Assembly (NCBI RefSeq): GCF_010183535.1
Contig: NC_071331.1
Coordinates: 20,832,001-20,896,000 of the forward strand
Reading direction: 5' to 3'
Length of the DNA: 64,000 bases
Source of the DNA: Caenorhabditis remanei
Lineage: Eukaryota > Nematoda > Chromadorea > Rhabditida > Rhabditidae
Below, one piece after another: positions 33,938-44,084 of this stretch. Below the pieces are notes generated by a model. That model saw only the letters and a program-made list of their open reading frames with translations, did no database searches and was not told the origin of the DNA. Every line of letters begins with the position of its first letter. The stretch's first letter is position 1. The translations under genes were made by a program, and so were the position numbers.

Positions 33938-34009
33938 AGCAGCGTGGCGCAGTGGAAGCGTGCTGGGCCCATAACCCAGAGGTCGGTGGATCGAAACCAC
34001 TCGCTGCTA
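33938..34009 (+). tRNA. Initiator tRNA-Met (CAT), second copy
   Basis: Identical over 72 nt to the copy at 32258-32329, including the 5' flank CGCGCACATTCATGACGGCC and the 3' GAAAGTTTTTTGC terminator. The conserved unit therefore extends at least 50 bp upstream of the gene. Confidence 0.95.
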
Positions 34010-35239
34010 GAAAGTTTTTTGCTTTTTTTGATTTTGAGGGAGAATGGTTTTTAGAGGTTTTTTTAGGATTCACAATCAATTATTAGGGTTTTTTGACAGA
34101 TTTTAACCCCAAATTTACCATATTTTGTCAAATTTCAGTAAAGATTCATAAACTTTTGTATTCTCTGTATTTTTTTTTACCTATTTCTCATAATAGAAGT
34201 AAGAAAAAAAAAATACACCTAAAAAAAATTTGTTGTCCATCTCCTGCAATACATATATATATATGTATATATATATTTACACACAAAACCCTATCATTAT
34301 TATATCGAAGAAAATTTGAAAAATTCCCCAAAGGGGATATTTAGATGGGCAGCTTCTATATACTCACTTCTCGTTGCTTAGTTACTTTAGTGAGTTTTTT
34401 TCTGTGAGTTTTTGGTACGTTTTTGTGCGGATTTTCAGTTTTTTGAGCGTTATCTGGAATTAAACGTTTTTTTTTCGAGAATTTTCTCCCCATTCTGCAA
34501 TCTTGACTGCTTCCCGCTAGACTAAAATAGTTTTTGAAAGTTTTTGTTGCGTCCTGATTCCCCTTATAATTTTAAGAATTTTGAGAAAAAAAATCTATTG
34601 AAAATGTCAAAAATTCAAAAAGAGATCGATTTTCGAAAAATTTCGAAAATTCAAAATTTGTTAAAACTACAGTAACCTGGCCAGTTTTTTGTGTTAGACT
34701 CATGAAATTGATTTTTTCAGATTCACCTCGCCGAGACGCTTCGAATGAGTATAATTTTGCCTATATTCCGACAATTTTGATAATTTTCGAATTTTCGGGT
34801 GCCTAACACTAAAACCAGTATAACTCCCCCAGGTTTCGTTTAAACTCGAAATTAATTTTATTTTTGAATTTATCATGTCAGGGCGGTTCGAAAAAGTATA
34901 ATCATGACTATTTTTGATTCATTTTGAAAATTTCCGATTTTTAGAAAAACTACAGTAATCCGGGTTACTGTAGTTTTCGTGGTGAGACCCAATAGTGATG
35001 GAATGTGGACTTGTGGGTACTTTTTGAAAGCTCTCGTTTTTCTGAATTTGAAAATGCTAGTTTCAAAAGTTTTCCTGATTTAGTTATGACAAAAACTGGA
35101 CTTTTCAATTTTTCGAAAAAAAATTTTTTCGAAAATTTTCGAAAATCTTTAAAACTCTTTGTTTCTATCCGTTTTTCTTGATTTTTAGCTTAAAACGTGT
35201 GCAAACTCTTTGTCTATCTTCAAAAAATAATTTACAGCC
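34010..35239. other. Intergenic; simple TA repeats
   Basis: It includes an ATATATATATGTATATATAT run near 34252-34276 and half of the 150-bp palindrome family near 34960-35040 (GGTTACTGTAGTTTTCGTGG). No gene is supported before 35240. Confidence 0.5.
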
Positions 35240-35599
35240 ATGGCGGAGCTAATGGAGACATATCGACACCATTTCGTGAGTCCAGTCCTCAAAAACACGA
35301 TTCGTTTCGGCACAATGCTCAATTCGGCCGGCACTTTTGCAACTTTCGTCGTTCTTTTCACATTCATCGCGTTGACTTTTTTCTGTTGCTGCTTTTGTTC
35401 CCATCGTGCTTCCAGAAGAGTCGAAACGGTCAGAGCCAGAAATCCATTGGTCCGTCGGAGGGTTGACAGGGCTGTCCGGATGCAGAATATGAATCCGACA
35501 TTGGAAGAGTTATTGGAAGAAGACGAAGAAGATGTTGATGATGATCAACCACAGGATACTGTAGTTTTGATTGCAGACACAAATGAGACAATGCTTTAA
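35240..35599 (+). CDS. Small single-pass membrane protein (119 aa)
   Basis: A single-exon frame in good context: a splice-acceptor-like ATTTACAG lies directly before CCATGG, consistent with trans-splicing or a 5' UTR intron. One strong transmembrane helix (about residues 33-52, FVVLFTFIALTFFCCCFC) is followed by a basic stretch (SHRASRRVETVRARNPLVRRR) and a very acidic tail (LEELLEEDEEDVDDD). The charge pattern places the tail in the cytosol. The function is unknown. A poly(A)-like AATAAAATAC follows. Confidence 0.7.
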   Translation: MAELMETYRHHFVSPVLKNTIRFGTMLNSAGTFATFVVLFTFIALTFFCCCFCSHRASRRVETVRARNPLVRRRVDRAVRMQNMNPTLEELLEEDEEDVDDDQPQDTVVLIADTNETML

Positions 35600-35704
35600 T
35601 TTTTCTGTGATTTTTTGACTTATTCAAAAAAATAAAATACAGTTTTTTTTATTTCGATTTGACTTAAAATAGAACTTGAATTGTGGAATCGTTCACAGCA
35701 TACC

Positions 35705-35850
35705 GAGAGCTTTCAGAAAAGTACCCACAAGCCTAGGTTTGGAGCGATTCGGGTCTCGACACGATTTACGGGGCAGGGTTACTGTAGTTTTCGTGGTGGG
35801 ACCCAACCGGCACAGAACCTAGGCTTGTGGGTACTTTTCTGAATGCTCTG
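35705..35850. repeat. 150-bp palindromic element, copy 1
   Basis: The arms are GAGAGCTTTCAGAAAAGTAC and the complement of GTACTTTTCTGAATGCTC, with central GGTTACTGTAGTTTTCGTGG. Further copies are listed separately. Confidence 0.75.
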
Positions 35851-35993
35851 AGAAAGCTGAATTGGAATATCACTACAAAATTCACAGAAATTGTGTCTTA
35901 AAATAAAAGATAACCCAAAAAAATAAACCAGTTTTTTCTTCAATAGACCCAAATTTTTGAAGTTTCAATTGTTTTATCTGGATTCAGGTGGTC

Positions 35994-36151
35994 GAGAGCT
36001 TTCAGAAAAGTACCCACAAGCCCCGGTTCTGACGACTTTGGGTCTCGACGCGAAAACTACAGTAACCTGAAAAACAGGGGTACTGTAGTTTTCGTGGTGG
36101 GACCCAATATAGTCAGAACCGGGGCTTGTGGGTACTTTTCTGAAAGCTCTC
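35994..36151. repeat. 150-bp palindromic element, copy 2
   Basis: The same arms as copy 1 and a centre with TACTGTAGTTTTCGTGGTGG. It lies 143 bp after copy 1. Confidence 0.75.
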
Positions 36152-36329
36152 AGTGAGCTGAAGCTGAAAATATTAATCTTATGAGATTTTCATCGGAAAA
36201 AATGTAGCTTTCATTTTTTTTTTGAAAAATGTCAAATTTCAAAATCCAAAAATCAAATTCGAAAAGACATTCATCCTTGAAACAAAGAAAAACAAAAAGA
36301 TCTATCACATGTATACACAGGTGGCCATT

Positions 36330-36560
36330 TCTCCTCCAAAAATTTTCGGACCCCCGCTGTGCCCGCGAGGCCACGCCCACTCCACCTGGTCGGTGACATG
36401 AAAAATGTCGAGGAGTCCACCTGTTCCTCATTATTTATTATATTTGACGGCCTACCGGACATGGCTGTCCCCTTTTTGTATTATGATTATTTTTGAATTC
36501 TAAATTTTTTTCTATAACTGCTATATTTATTTTTTTGATTTATTTCATTGAAAATGAAGT
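36330..36560 (+). promoter_or_regulatory. Repeated promoter/exon-1 module, copy 1
   Basis: It contains CGGACCCCCGCTGTGCCCGC, then GACGGCCTACCGGACATGGC, an AT-rich leader and ATGAA|gtgagt, a two-codon first exon. The same order occurs at 40184-40378 and 43627-43826, and a weaker version near 49395-49515. It precedes the RING/exonuclease fragment. Confidence 0.55.
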
Positions 36561-36627
36561 GAGTATTAAAAAATTTGAATTATTTCGAAATATTCCGTTT
36601 TTTTTTGATTTTTGAATTCAGCTGTTT

Positions 36628-36773
36628 GAGAGCTTTCAGAAAAGTACCTACATGCCTATATTTGAAGCGATTTGGGTCTCGCCACGAAAATCGGAAAAAT
36701 GGGTTACTGTAGTTTTCGTGGTGAGACCCAAGTTTGTCAGAACCTAGGCGTGTGGGTGCTTTTCTGAAAGCTC
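36628..36773. repeat. 150-bp palindromic element, copy 3
   Basis: GAGAGCTTTCAGAAAAGTAC...TGTGGGTGCTTTTCTGAAAG. It lies in what looks like intron 1 of the downstream gene fragment. Related copies lie near 43870-44018 and 45470-45623. Confidence 0.7.
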
Positions 36774-36851
36774 ACAACGAGCTGAATTCGAAAATGTGAT
36801 TTTTAATTGATTTGGATCTTAATTTCAAAAACTAAAAAAAAACTTTTCCAG

Positions 36852-37237
36852 GAGCCTTCGAACCGTTCTCAGATAATCTAGGAAATCATGTTCCAATAAT
36901 TTTCCCAGGTAAGTATATTGAATTGTTTCTTTCATAAGAACAGCTTTCAGATTGTGGACACTTTTTCTGTAAATCATGCGTTGGCTCACTTGAAAAAGTC
37001 CAAAATCTGCCGGAAGACAGATATCAGCAACACGAAATCAAAATGTAAGTTGTGGAATTTGTATGTAACTTTAAAAAGACTATTTCATTTTTCAGAAATT
37101 CAAGGGATCTTCGTCTCGACAAGAGCGAAACTATGAGCGATTGGACCAAAGAGATCCTAACCAAGGACCAACCAAGGACCAATATGCAGCGATGGACGCA
37201 CTGGCTGTGTACTACATCTGGTCAGGGAGGCGTATAA
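36852..37237 (+). pseudogene. RING-finger plus DnaQ/WRN-type exonuclease end, frameshifted
   Basis: Three pieces splice in frame: 36852-36908, 36951-37044 and 37096 onward. The first two give EPFSDN...VPIIFPDCGHFFCKSCVGSL, the second half of a RING domain (C-x-H-xx-C-xx-C). The first CxxC pair is missing. The third piece reads SRDLRLDKSETMSDWTKEIL and then, in another frame, KDQYAAMDALAVYYIW, the Exo III motif (YxxxD) ending WRN-like 3'-5' exonucleases. An 11-bp tandem duplication (ACCAAGGACCA twice, 37160-37181) causes the shift. It is probably a broken chimera. Confidence 0.65.
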
Positions 37238-37541
37238 GTATGTTTTTTTTAAATAGATCTAACCAGTCGGTTTACGTCGCCTAACGGCGACTAAACCTCC
37301 TTCCCTACACCACCTTCTCAGTTTCACAGCGCCTGCGGCGCTTCTTAGCTGAGCAGTTCGTTCCGACAAAGCACAATTGTAAAATCTCTCCTTTTCAGAC
37401 TCAAATTCTACAAAGTTTCTCAATGACTTTTTATATTCGAATAGAATATGGAACTTAGAATGAGCTGTTTTAGTATTTACGAATTTGAACTTTCTTCCTG
37501 TGTTTTTCTTATTTCGAAGCAATCTTACAGAAGAACGTGAA

Positions 37542-38031
37542 CAGAGTTGAGCGGAATTCCGCCACTTTTTTCTTACCGCCTTCTGCTTTTCGCTAAATTT
37601 GTGCCTATTTCCGCTTTCCGCCTTCCGCCTCCGCCGTTTTAAGAATTTTTTCCGCCTTCCGCCTAGAGGATATCAGCTTGAAAAATTTGATCGCCTACTC
37701 AAATTTATATTTTAAAAGTTTTTTTGTAGCAAAACTAAAAATTTTTACCAAAAAAGAAAATTTAATACAGATTTAACCATTTTTAAAAGCTTTTTACAAC
37801 AAAATAAGGCCAATTTTTGCCAATTTTTCATTCCGCTTTTCGCCTTCCGCCTTCCTCCGAAAAATTTTGCTTCCGTCTTCCGCTTTCCGCTTTCGGCCAA
37901 TTTTTTTTGACTTCCGCCTTCCGTCTTCCGCTTTCCGCTTTAAAAATTTTCATTCCGCTTTCCGCCTTCCGCCTTCCGCCTTCCGCCTTCCGCCTTCCGC
38001 CATTTCAAAAATCGCATTCCGCTCAACTCTG
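37542..38031. mobile_element. CTTCCG-rich MITE (490 bp) with exact 8-bp duplication
   Basis: The ends are CAGAGTTGAGCGGAAT and ATTCCGCTCAACTCTG; the exact 8-bp duplication AACGTGAA lies on both sides (37534-37541, 38032-38039). The inside has many CCGCCTTCCGCC/CCGCTTTCCGC repeats. There is no coding capacity. Smaller relatives are at 22581-22686 and 27895-27960. Confidence 0.82.
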
Positions 38032-38107
38032 AACGTGAACTTGATAACTCTTCTTTCTTCCCTCCCCAAAAGGCGAGTGATCATAAATACCGGTATGAGT
38101 TTTTTTT

Positions 38108-38305
38108 TCTGATCGGCGGCGATGCTGCCTCCCTCCTCGGGATATGGCAGACTAAGACCATATGTTTTTATTGAAGTTCAAGAACTTGAAGACTTTTCTA
38201 TTCACATCTTCAAAAAATGGATTCGAAGTATTCTACCTAAAGTTTTTGACTGATCGGCGGCGATGCCGCCTCCCTCGTCGGAATATGGAAGACTGAGACG
38301 GTGTT
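38108..38305. repeat. Direct repeat pair
   Basis: CTGATCGGCGGCGATGC...ATATGG.AGACT occurs twice, from about 38110 and again from about 38251, roughly 140 bp apart. The nature is unknown. Confidence 0.55.
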
Positions 38306-38423
38306 TGAACAAACCCTTTTCCTAGAATTCATTTTTAGGTAGCCGAGCAACGACAAATTTGCTTATTCACAAACCACCATCACTACTTGAGTGGCATTCT
38401 TTCATTTATTCCCTTTTTTGTAG

Positions 38424-38633
38424 ACTTAGAATTATGGTAATCTTTTGGGCTATTGCCAACAGGAATTTCGCGACCTCTTAACCAAATTTACATACGATTT
38501 TCTCACAAATGCAAGATCGGGTGCACATGCACCGGACTGCGGGTGTCATCACTGTCAATTTGACAACATCTCCGACGATGACAGAACTATTGAGAAATTT
38601 TTCATCAAAATCACTGCTATTCCCTCCATTTAA
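38424..38633 (+). CDS. Possible exon, unknown protein
   Basis: An open stretch follows TTTTTTGTAG and contains LLTKFTYDFLTNARSGAHAP and CGCHHCQFDNISDDD, with a CxCxxC arrangement. No upstream exon is identified. It may belong to the same decayed zinc-binding family as its neighbours. Confidence 0.25.
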
Positions 38634-38689
38634 ATCAAATAGCTCCTAAATAAATTGCATTCCCATAACAAAAAGCAAAAAAAACAACT

Positions 38690-38790
38690 TTTCTGATAGG
38701 GAGAGAACGAACTCAGCACCCCTTGCGTAAGAGTCATCTGCGTAGACCGCTACACCAAACACGCGCGGCCGAGCGCTGTCGAGAATGCAG
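38690..38790 (-). pseudogene. tRNA-derived sequence, reverse strand
   Basis: On the reverse strand, GGTGTAGCGGTCTACGCAG is followed about 30 bases on by GAGTTCGTTCTCTCC, an A-box/B-box spacing. No convincing clover-leaf was drawn. Confidence 0.4.
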
Positions 38791-38859
38791 GATAGAAACA
38801 CCGAGTCTGTAGTATCGGATTGATATTTTGAGCTTTCTACCACCCTGTCGGGACACACC

Positions 38860-39395
38860 TTTTTTCAACACTATTTACAGTTGAAATCGGTATCGTCTCC
38901 AGATGACGTCAAATTTGATATTTTTGAAAAAAGAAAAGTTCGGGCATCATCTAAGCGCAATTTCCTATCTATCCATCTAGGTTTCATAGAAATCGGTCCA
39001 CTACGGACGGAGTTATGATTGGCGACAAATAAACGGACAGACGGATCTGTTGAATATTATTAGTAAAGATAAATTTAAAAAAAACACGTTGTTTCATATC
39101 TTTTATTTAGATCTCGGTTCAACCTTAACTACCGTACAACGACTTCCCTCCATCTTCCCCACCGTACATCGCCTCTACTGTTATAATGTAAAACTTTTTC
39201 TCTGTTTCATTTAATAATAAAATCGTTATTTAGCACATACCGAGTTTTTCTCATAAAAAAAGGTAAACTTTTATTTGAAAGATGCCATTCGCTGTAATTA
39301 GCATCACTTATAAAACTTGACACCTTCCATAACGAAAAAGTATGCAGTACTGACCATAAAGAAGGCTATACTTGCAATTTTTAGTTGAGAATAGT
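38860..39395. other. Intergenic stretch, no supported gene
   Basis: AT-rich; no coding or repeat feature that I can support beyond short low-complexity runs. Confidence 0.4.
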
Positions 39396-39399
39396 CAAT

Positions 39400-39715
39400 T
39401 TTGTGAGTGTAACACGGGCTCCGTGTTGGTATCACAATTTTGATTATTTATGGTGTGTATAGATCCCAAAAGTAGCACTTCATTTTTGTAGTTGACAACT
39501 TTTTTGTACGGACACTTTTTTCAGAGCGGTTTTCAAGCAGTCGTTTTAAAATGACCATAACTCTATAAGGAGTGCCTCTACAAAAAAGTTGTCAACTACA
39601 AAAATGAAGTGCTACTTTTGATTTACACGTTGAACAAAAAAAATTTGCGTTACATGACAAATTTCGACACCGTGACACACGTTCAAAGTTATACGTTCTC
39701 AGAAATCGATTTCCT
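39400..39715. repeat. TA-family MITE copy
   Basis: TTTTTGTAGTTGACAACTTT and its inverted partner flank a shortened core. The ends are degraded. Confidence 0.7.
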
Positions 39716-40183
39716 CCCCACTGTATTTGCGCTGTCCGTCTTATCTTCTCAAACAGCGGGTGGTCTTTTTTGCGCATTTTTATGAGTTCCCAACAATCAC
39801 TGTATCTTGAAGGTGCTAATAAACGTAATAATAATAACATCATTGGGATTCTTCTAAGATTGTATCAAACGTTTCAGGAAGGCAAGATATAGGAATCTTC
39901 GCAGGGTTTCGATCTACTGGAGAGTAATTAAACAAATGTTTTTTTTTCGACACTGTACTCCAAAAAATGATATAAAATGCGCAATGTGCTAATCGTACTT
40001 TCACATTAAGACCAAATTTATAATATCTAAATTTAAATGGGCGGTGTGCTGTGGTCTAGTGGTCGATCGTTCCGTAAACCGATCCATCAAAATGGCGCCT
40101 ATCGATGTAATCAGTGGAGATTTCTCTTTTCGGCCGGGGGAGAACGTGTGAACAAGTGCCCTTATCTCCCAAATATCAACGGA

Positions 40184-40378
40184 CCCCTGCTGTGGCCACG
40201 CCCACTCGGTATAAAATGAGTCGAGGTATCCTATGGATTCCTCATTATTATAGAAATATTAGACGGCCTACCGGACATGGCTGTCCCCTCTTGTATTATG
40301 ATTATTTTTGAATTCTAGAATTTTTTATTACTACTGTGTTTATATTTTGATTTATTTTATTTAAAATGAGGTGAGTAT
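40184..40378 (+). promoter_or_regulatory. Repeated promoter/exon-1 module, copy 2
   Basis: GGACCCCTGCTGTGGCCACG, a TATAAAA box at 40210-40216, GACGGCCTACCGGACATGGC, then ATGAG|gtgagt at about 40370. It heads the P-loop-like fragment. Confidence 0.55.
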
Positions 40379-40476
40379 CGAAAAATTTGAATTTTTTGAA
40401 ACAAGGCTAAAAAACGGTATAAATACGAGAGGCTCAACACTGATAAAATCTCAAATCTCTTTTTTTCCCTTTCTAG

Positions 40477-40801
40477 TTGTTTCAAACCATTGTTTATTTT
40501 AGAATGCTTGTGGAGCTGCTTAATCTCCACGCACCCCGCTGGCGAGATGGCCCAATTGATGAAGTCAACCTTCGTTTGTTGCGTCTAGGGGAGGTACAAG
40601 TGTACCTCCCCTATAGGGAGGCTGTACTCCGGGGACATTTGGCCCTCAGCCCCCATAGGTAGGTTTTCCCCTCATTTTTCTTAAAATCTAACTTTTTTTC
40701 TAGTGCTCATTTCTTGTTCGGTCCCCCAGGAGCGAGAAAAACGGTGGCGGCGCATTTTGCAACCAGGCATGGGCTGGCGCTGGAACACCCACACGAGCGC
40801 C
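40477..40801 (+). CDS. Gene fragment with a degenerate P-loop
   Basis: The exon from about 40477 reads MLVELLNLHAPRWRDG...LGEVQVYLPYREAVLRGHLAL to a donor at about 40661 (CATAG|gtaggt). After TTTTTTTCTAG at about 40703 the frame continues AHFLFGPPGARKTVAAHFAT, then stops soon after. GPPGARKT looks like a Walker A loop in which the last glycine is Arg. A TATA-like GGTATAAATACG lies at about 40414. The protein family is not identified; the early stop suggests decay. Confidence 0.4.
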
Positions 40802-41377
40802 TTTTTTCCTAATGGAAAACCCAGGATCTCTTATCCCAGTTGAGAACGTCATTTTTTTGGGGTTAATGGGTAAGGCCACTGCGGGGGTAGAAATAATGTC
40901 TTCTATTTTTTTTAGGCTAGTTGCCTCCACCGGGTCCAAAAAAAACCCCCTATCCCCCCATCATCTACTCAATGCCACCATCTACTCAATGCCACCATCT
41001 ACTCAGTGCAACCATCTAATCATCCACACATCTATTGTACGGGGAGGGCCCCCCCGGTAAGTAATTTTTCAACTGTTTTCTATAAAACATTTTTTCTTTT
41101 TTCAAATCTTCCTCTTCTTCTCCTTCATTGGCAGTGGCAGCTTCACGTATCAAGAAATGGAAAAGGTGAAAGTTATTTGCTTCTTAACCACAAAAAAAAA
41201 GCAATTTTCAGAAACTGAGGACGTTCGCCTGCTACAACTGCATGTTCTTTCTTCTTCTTTTAAAAAAGGTAATTTTAAAATACCAATTTTACAAAATCTA
41301 AAAAAAATCAATTTTCAGGATGCTGTTCGTTGGCTTCGTCTCAAAAAAGTCTTCAAAAAAAGGGGGGGGAGGTACAG

Positions 41378-41530
41378 GGTATGGATTGGGGATACTGAAG
41401 GAAAAAAATACATGGATTCGGGATACTGAAGGAAAAAAATATATATGGTTTGGGGATACTGAAGGAAAAAAAATACATGGATTCGGGATACTGAAGGAAA
41501 AATAAATACATGGCATACTAAAGGAAAAAA
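41378..41530. repeat. Minisatellite, about 30-35-bp unit
   Basis: About five imperfect copies of GGGATACTGAAGGAAAAAAA with ATACATGGATTC between. It reads open in several frames on both strands, so the open frames here are artefacts of the repeat. Confidence 0.8.
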
Positions 41531-41617
41531 ACACTTAGAGGGAAGAAGAGGGATCTAGAGCCAGTTTTTTTGGTGCTGGTTCACCATCCTCCAAACCTTG
41601 ACGTGCTGGTGTGCGAT

Positions 41618-41999
41618 TCATATTATAGATATCAAAATTATAAAATTTGCTAAACATTCCAGTGTGTGGGCACAGACGTTGCACAAGATCACTCCTGAAA
41701 ATGCGTTTTTAAAACTTAAAAAAAAACAAATTATACAACATACCAACTCTTTTGTGTGTTTCACCAACCGTCTCCACAATAGTATTCCTCGACAAGCGAC
41801 GGCAGTCGTAGCACATATGAAGCATCAGTGTTGCGTCACCATACAGGAATCGCGAGCCCAGCTTGGCTTTAGCAGCAGTAGGTGGGACACATTCTTTGCG
41901 CTTCTTTCGGAGGTGCTCCTGGACAAAAATGAACTTTTTTTTAAATATCAAAGAACTGTTCACCTCACGGCTTTGGGGAGCGTAAGATTGGCCATAGAG
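41618..41999 (-). CDS. Cysteine-rich (zinc-ribbon-like) protein, 5' end missing
   Basis: Reverse-strand exons 41964-41999, 41744-41918 and 41618-41694 join in frame (at least 95 residues). The protein contains LRKKRKECVPPTAAKAKLGS, MLHMCYDCRRLSRN and VILCNVCAHTLEC: two CxxC pairs about 35 residues apart, as in zinc ribbons. The end (ANFIILISII) is hydrophobic. A MITE at 42010-42345 lies directly upstream; a candidate 5' exon at about 42359-42410 does not join in frame with certainty. Confidence 0.5.
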
Positions 42000-42009
42000 C
42001 TGTACCAAA

Positions 42010-42345
42010 AAGTAAATTATGTATAAAACATAGAGAACAAAGGTAGAGCTTTATTTTTGTAGTTGACAACTTTTCTGTACGGACAATCCCTAAAGATTTA
42101 CATCTCGACAAAGTAATTTCTCCCTCAAATCGTTCCATTTCAGTGCCATTTTCTAGTTGTCGTCTTAAAATGGCCATAACTCTCTAGAGAGTGTCCGTAC
42201 AAAAAAGTTGTCAACTACAAAAATGCAGCTGTACCTTTGTTCTGTATGGTTTATACATAATTTACTTTTTGGAAAAATTAGTAATACCGTAACATCCTCT
42301 CAAAGTTGGCAATTTTCAACTGGAAAAGGCCAAATTTTAATATCT
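42010..42345. repeat. TA-family MITE copy
   Basis: A palindromic core with TTTTTGTAGTTGACAAC, GTACGGACAATCCCTA and the inverted counterparts. It apparently lies in the first intron of the cysteine-rich gene. Confidence 0.75.
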
Positions 42346-42934
42346 TACTGCATGGTACCGCATGGCATTGGTGAGCTTGGCCACAGAGCTATTAAGATAA
42401 TGGTGCTCATTAAAATTAAAAAAATATCGTACTCATTTCAGAGTTTTTGGAAAGTATAATCTAGAGGTTGCTCCACGAAAACTACAGTAATCTTGAAACA
42501 CTCACCTTTGTTTTCAACAATTCCACACTGATCATTAAATATAGTTTATAGTTTCAATAATTCTATAAAAATAAGAAGACAATATTGGCGACCAGCTATT
42601 CCGATAAGCAGTCGAAAACACATAATGAATATTCTGAATTTTTTTGTGGCGGCCACGCCTATATTTTGGGGGCGGAGCGAGCTTTCCTTGGACAGGATCG
42701 TTTAAATTATGAGGATAGATGGCTATCCGTCCAGATTTAAATGGGGAAGATGCAGCTGGTTGGGAGTGTGAAAATTAACATAGCCATCTGCTTATAATTC
42801 ATCTTCGATATGTCTGCATGAATTTTCGAATTTGAAAAGCAAACTACAGTAGGCAAAAAATGATGGGTTACTGTAGTTTTTGTGTGTACATGGCGTCAAT
42901 GATGAACAAGAAAGATAACACTTTTTGCCATTTT

Positions 42935-43235
42935 AAGTTGAGAATGTATAACTTTGAAAGTGTGTCGCGGTGTCAAAAATTGCCATATCATGTTCAATTT
43001 TTGTACACCATGTAGATCAAAAGTAAGGCTTTATTTTTGTAGTTGTCAACTTTTTTGTACGGATACTCGCTAGAGAGTTATGATCATTTTAAAGGGACAG
43101 ATCAAAAATCGCACTGAAATTGGACGATTTAAAGGAAAATGACTTTGCCGATATGTAACGCTTTATGGATTGTCCGTACTAAAAAGTTGTCAACTACAAA
43201 AATGAAGCTCTAGTTTTGATCTACATACCATACAA
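42935..43235. repeat. TA-family MITE copy
   Basis: It has the TTTTTGTAGTTG and AAAAA-GTTGTCAACTAC arms. It is followed by a candidate signal-peptide frame (MRNAKTITLIFLSFLP, 43254) that resembles an inverted piece near 46690-46790; I do not call it as a gene. Confidence 0.65.
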
Positions 43236-43626
43236 AAAGTATCATTTTAGGACAATGAGGAACGCCAAAACAATCACTTTAATTTTCCTCAGTTTTCTCC
43301 CAACTATATTTGCGCCGTCCGCCTCAAACAACGGTGGTCCTTTTTTGCGCATTTTTATTAGTTCTCATAAATCAATATATTCTGAAATGTTAAGAAACGC
43401 AATAATAACATCATTGGTACGTATTCTATTGATATCTTATCAGATTTTCAGGAACTCATAAAAATGCGCAAAAAGGACCACCCGCTGTGGGAGAAGATAA
43501 GACGGACGACGAGAATATAGTGGGGAGGAAAAATATGTAGAGAAAAAAGGAAACGGGATTCTTTGGAGAAAAACAATAGCGTTTTGATGGAAAAAATGAA
43601 GGAATAAAAAATGAAATTGCCAAATC

Positions 43627-43826
43627 TCCCAGAAATCATCGGACCCCCGCTGTGCCCGCGAGGCCACCTCCTGGTCAGTATATAAAATTTCGCGCATGCC
43701 TCATTTCTTAATATATTAGACGGCTTATCGGACATGGCTCGTCCCCTATTGTATTTTGATTCTTTTTGAATTCTTTTTTTATAACTGCTATATTTATTTT
43801 TATTTTTTTGTTATAAAAAATGAGGT
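43627..43826 (+). promoter_or_regulatory. Repeated promoter/exon-1 module, copy 3
   Basis: CGGACCCCCGCTGTGCCCGC, a TATAAAA at 43681-43687, GACGGCTTATCGGACATGGC, and ATGAG|gtgagt at about 43820. It precedes the fragments at 44085-45287. Confidence 0.55.
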
Positions 43827-44084
43827 GAGTTTTAAAACATTTTCGAAATATTCAGTCTTATTTTTCAATTCAGCTGTTCGAGAACTTTAAAAAAGTATAA
43901 TCATTTAAAAAAGTATAATCATGTGGGGTCTCGCCACGAAAGGAGGTTACTGTAGTTTTTGTGGTAGGACCCAATATAGTCACAGCCTAGGTATGTGTGT
44001 ACTATTCTGAAAGCTCTCAACGAGCTAAATTTGAAAATGTGACTGTTAATCGATTTGGTCCAATAGAAAAAAGTTTTCAGTAAC

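Noticed and set aside
41298..41534. Open frames on both strands over the minisatellite
   Set aside because: They reflect a repeat unit free of stops, not selection.
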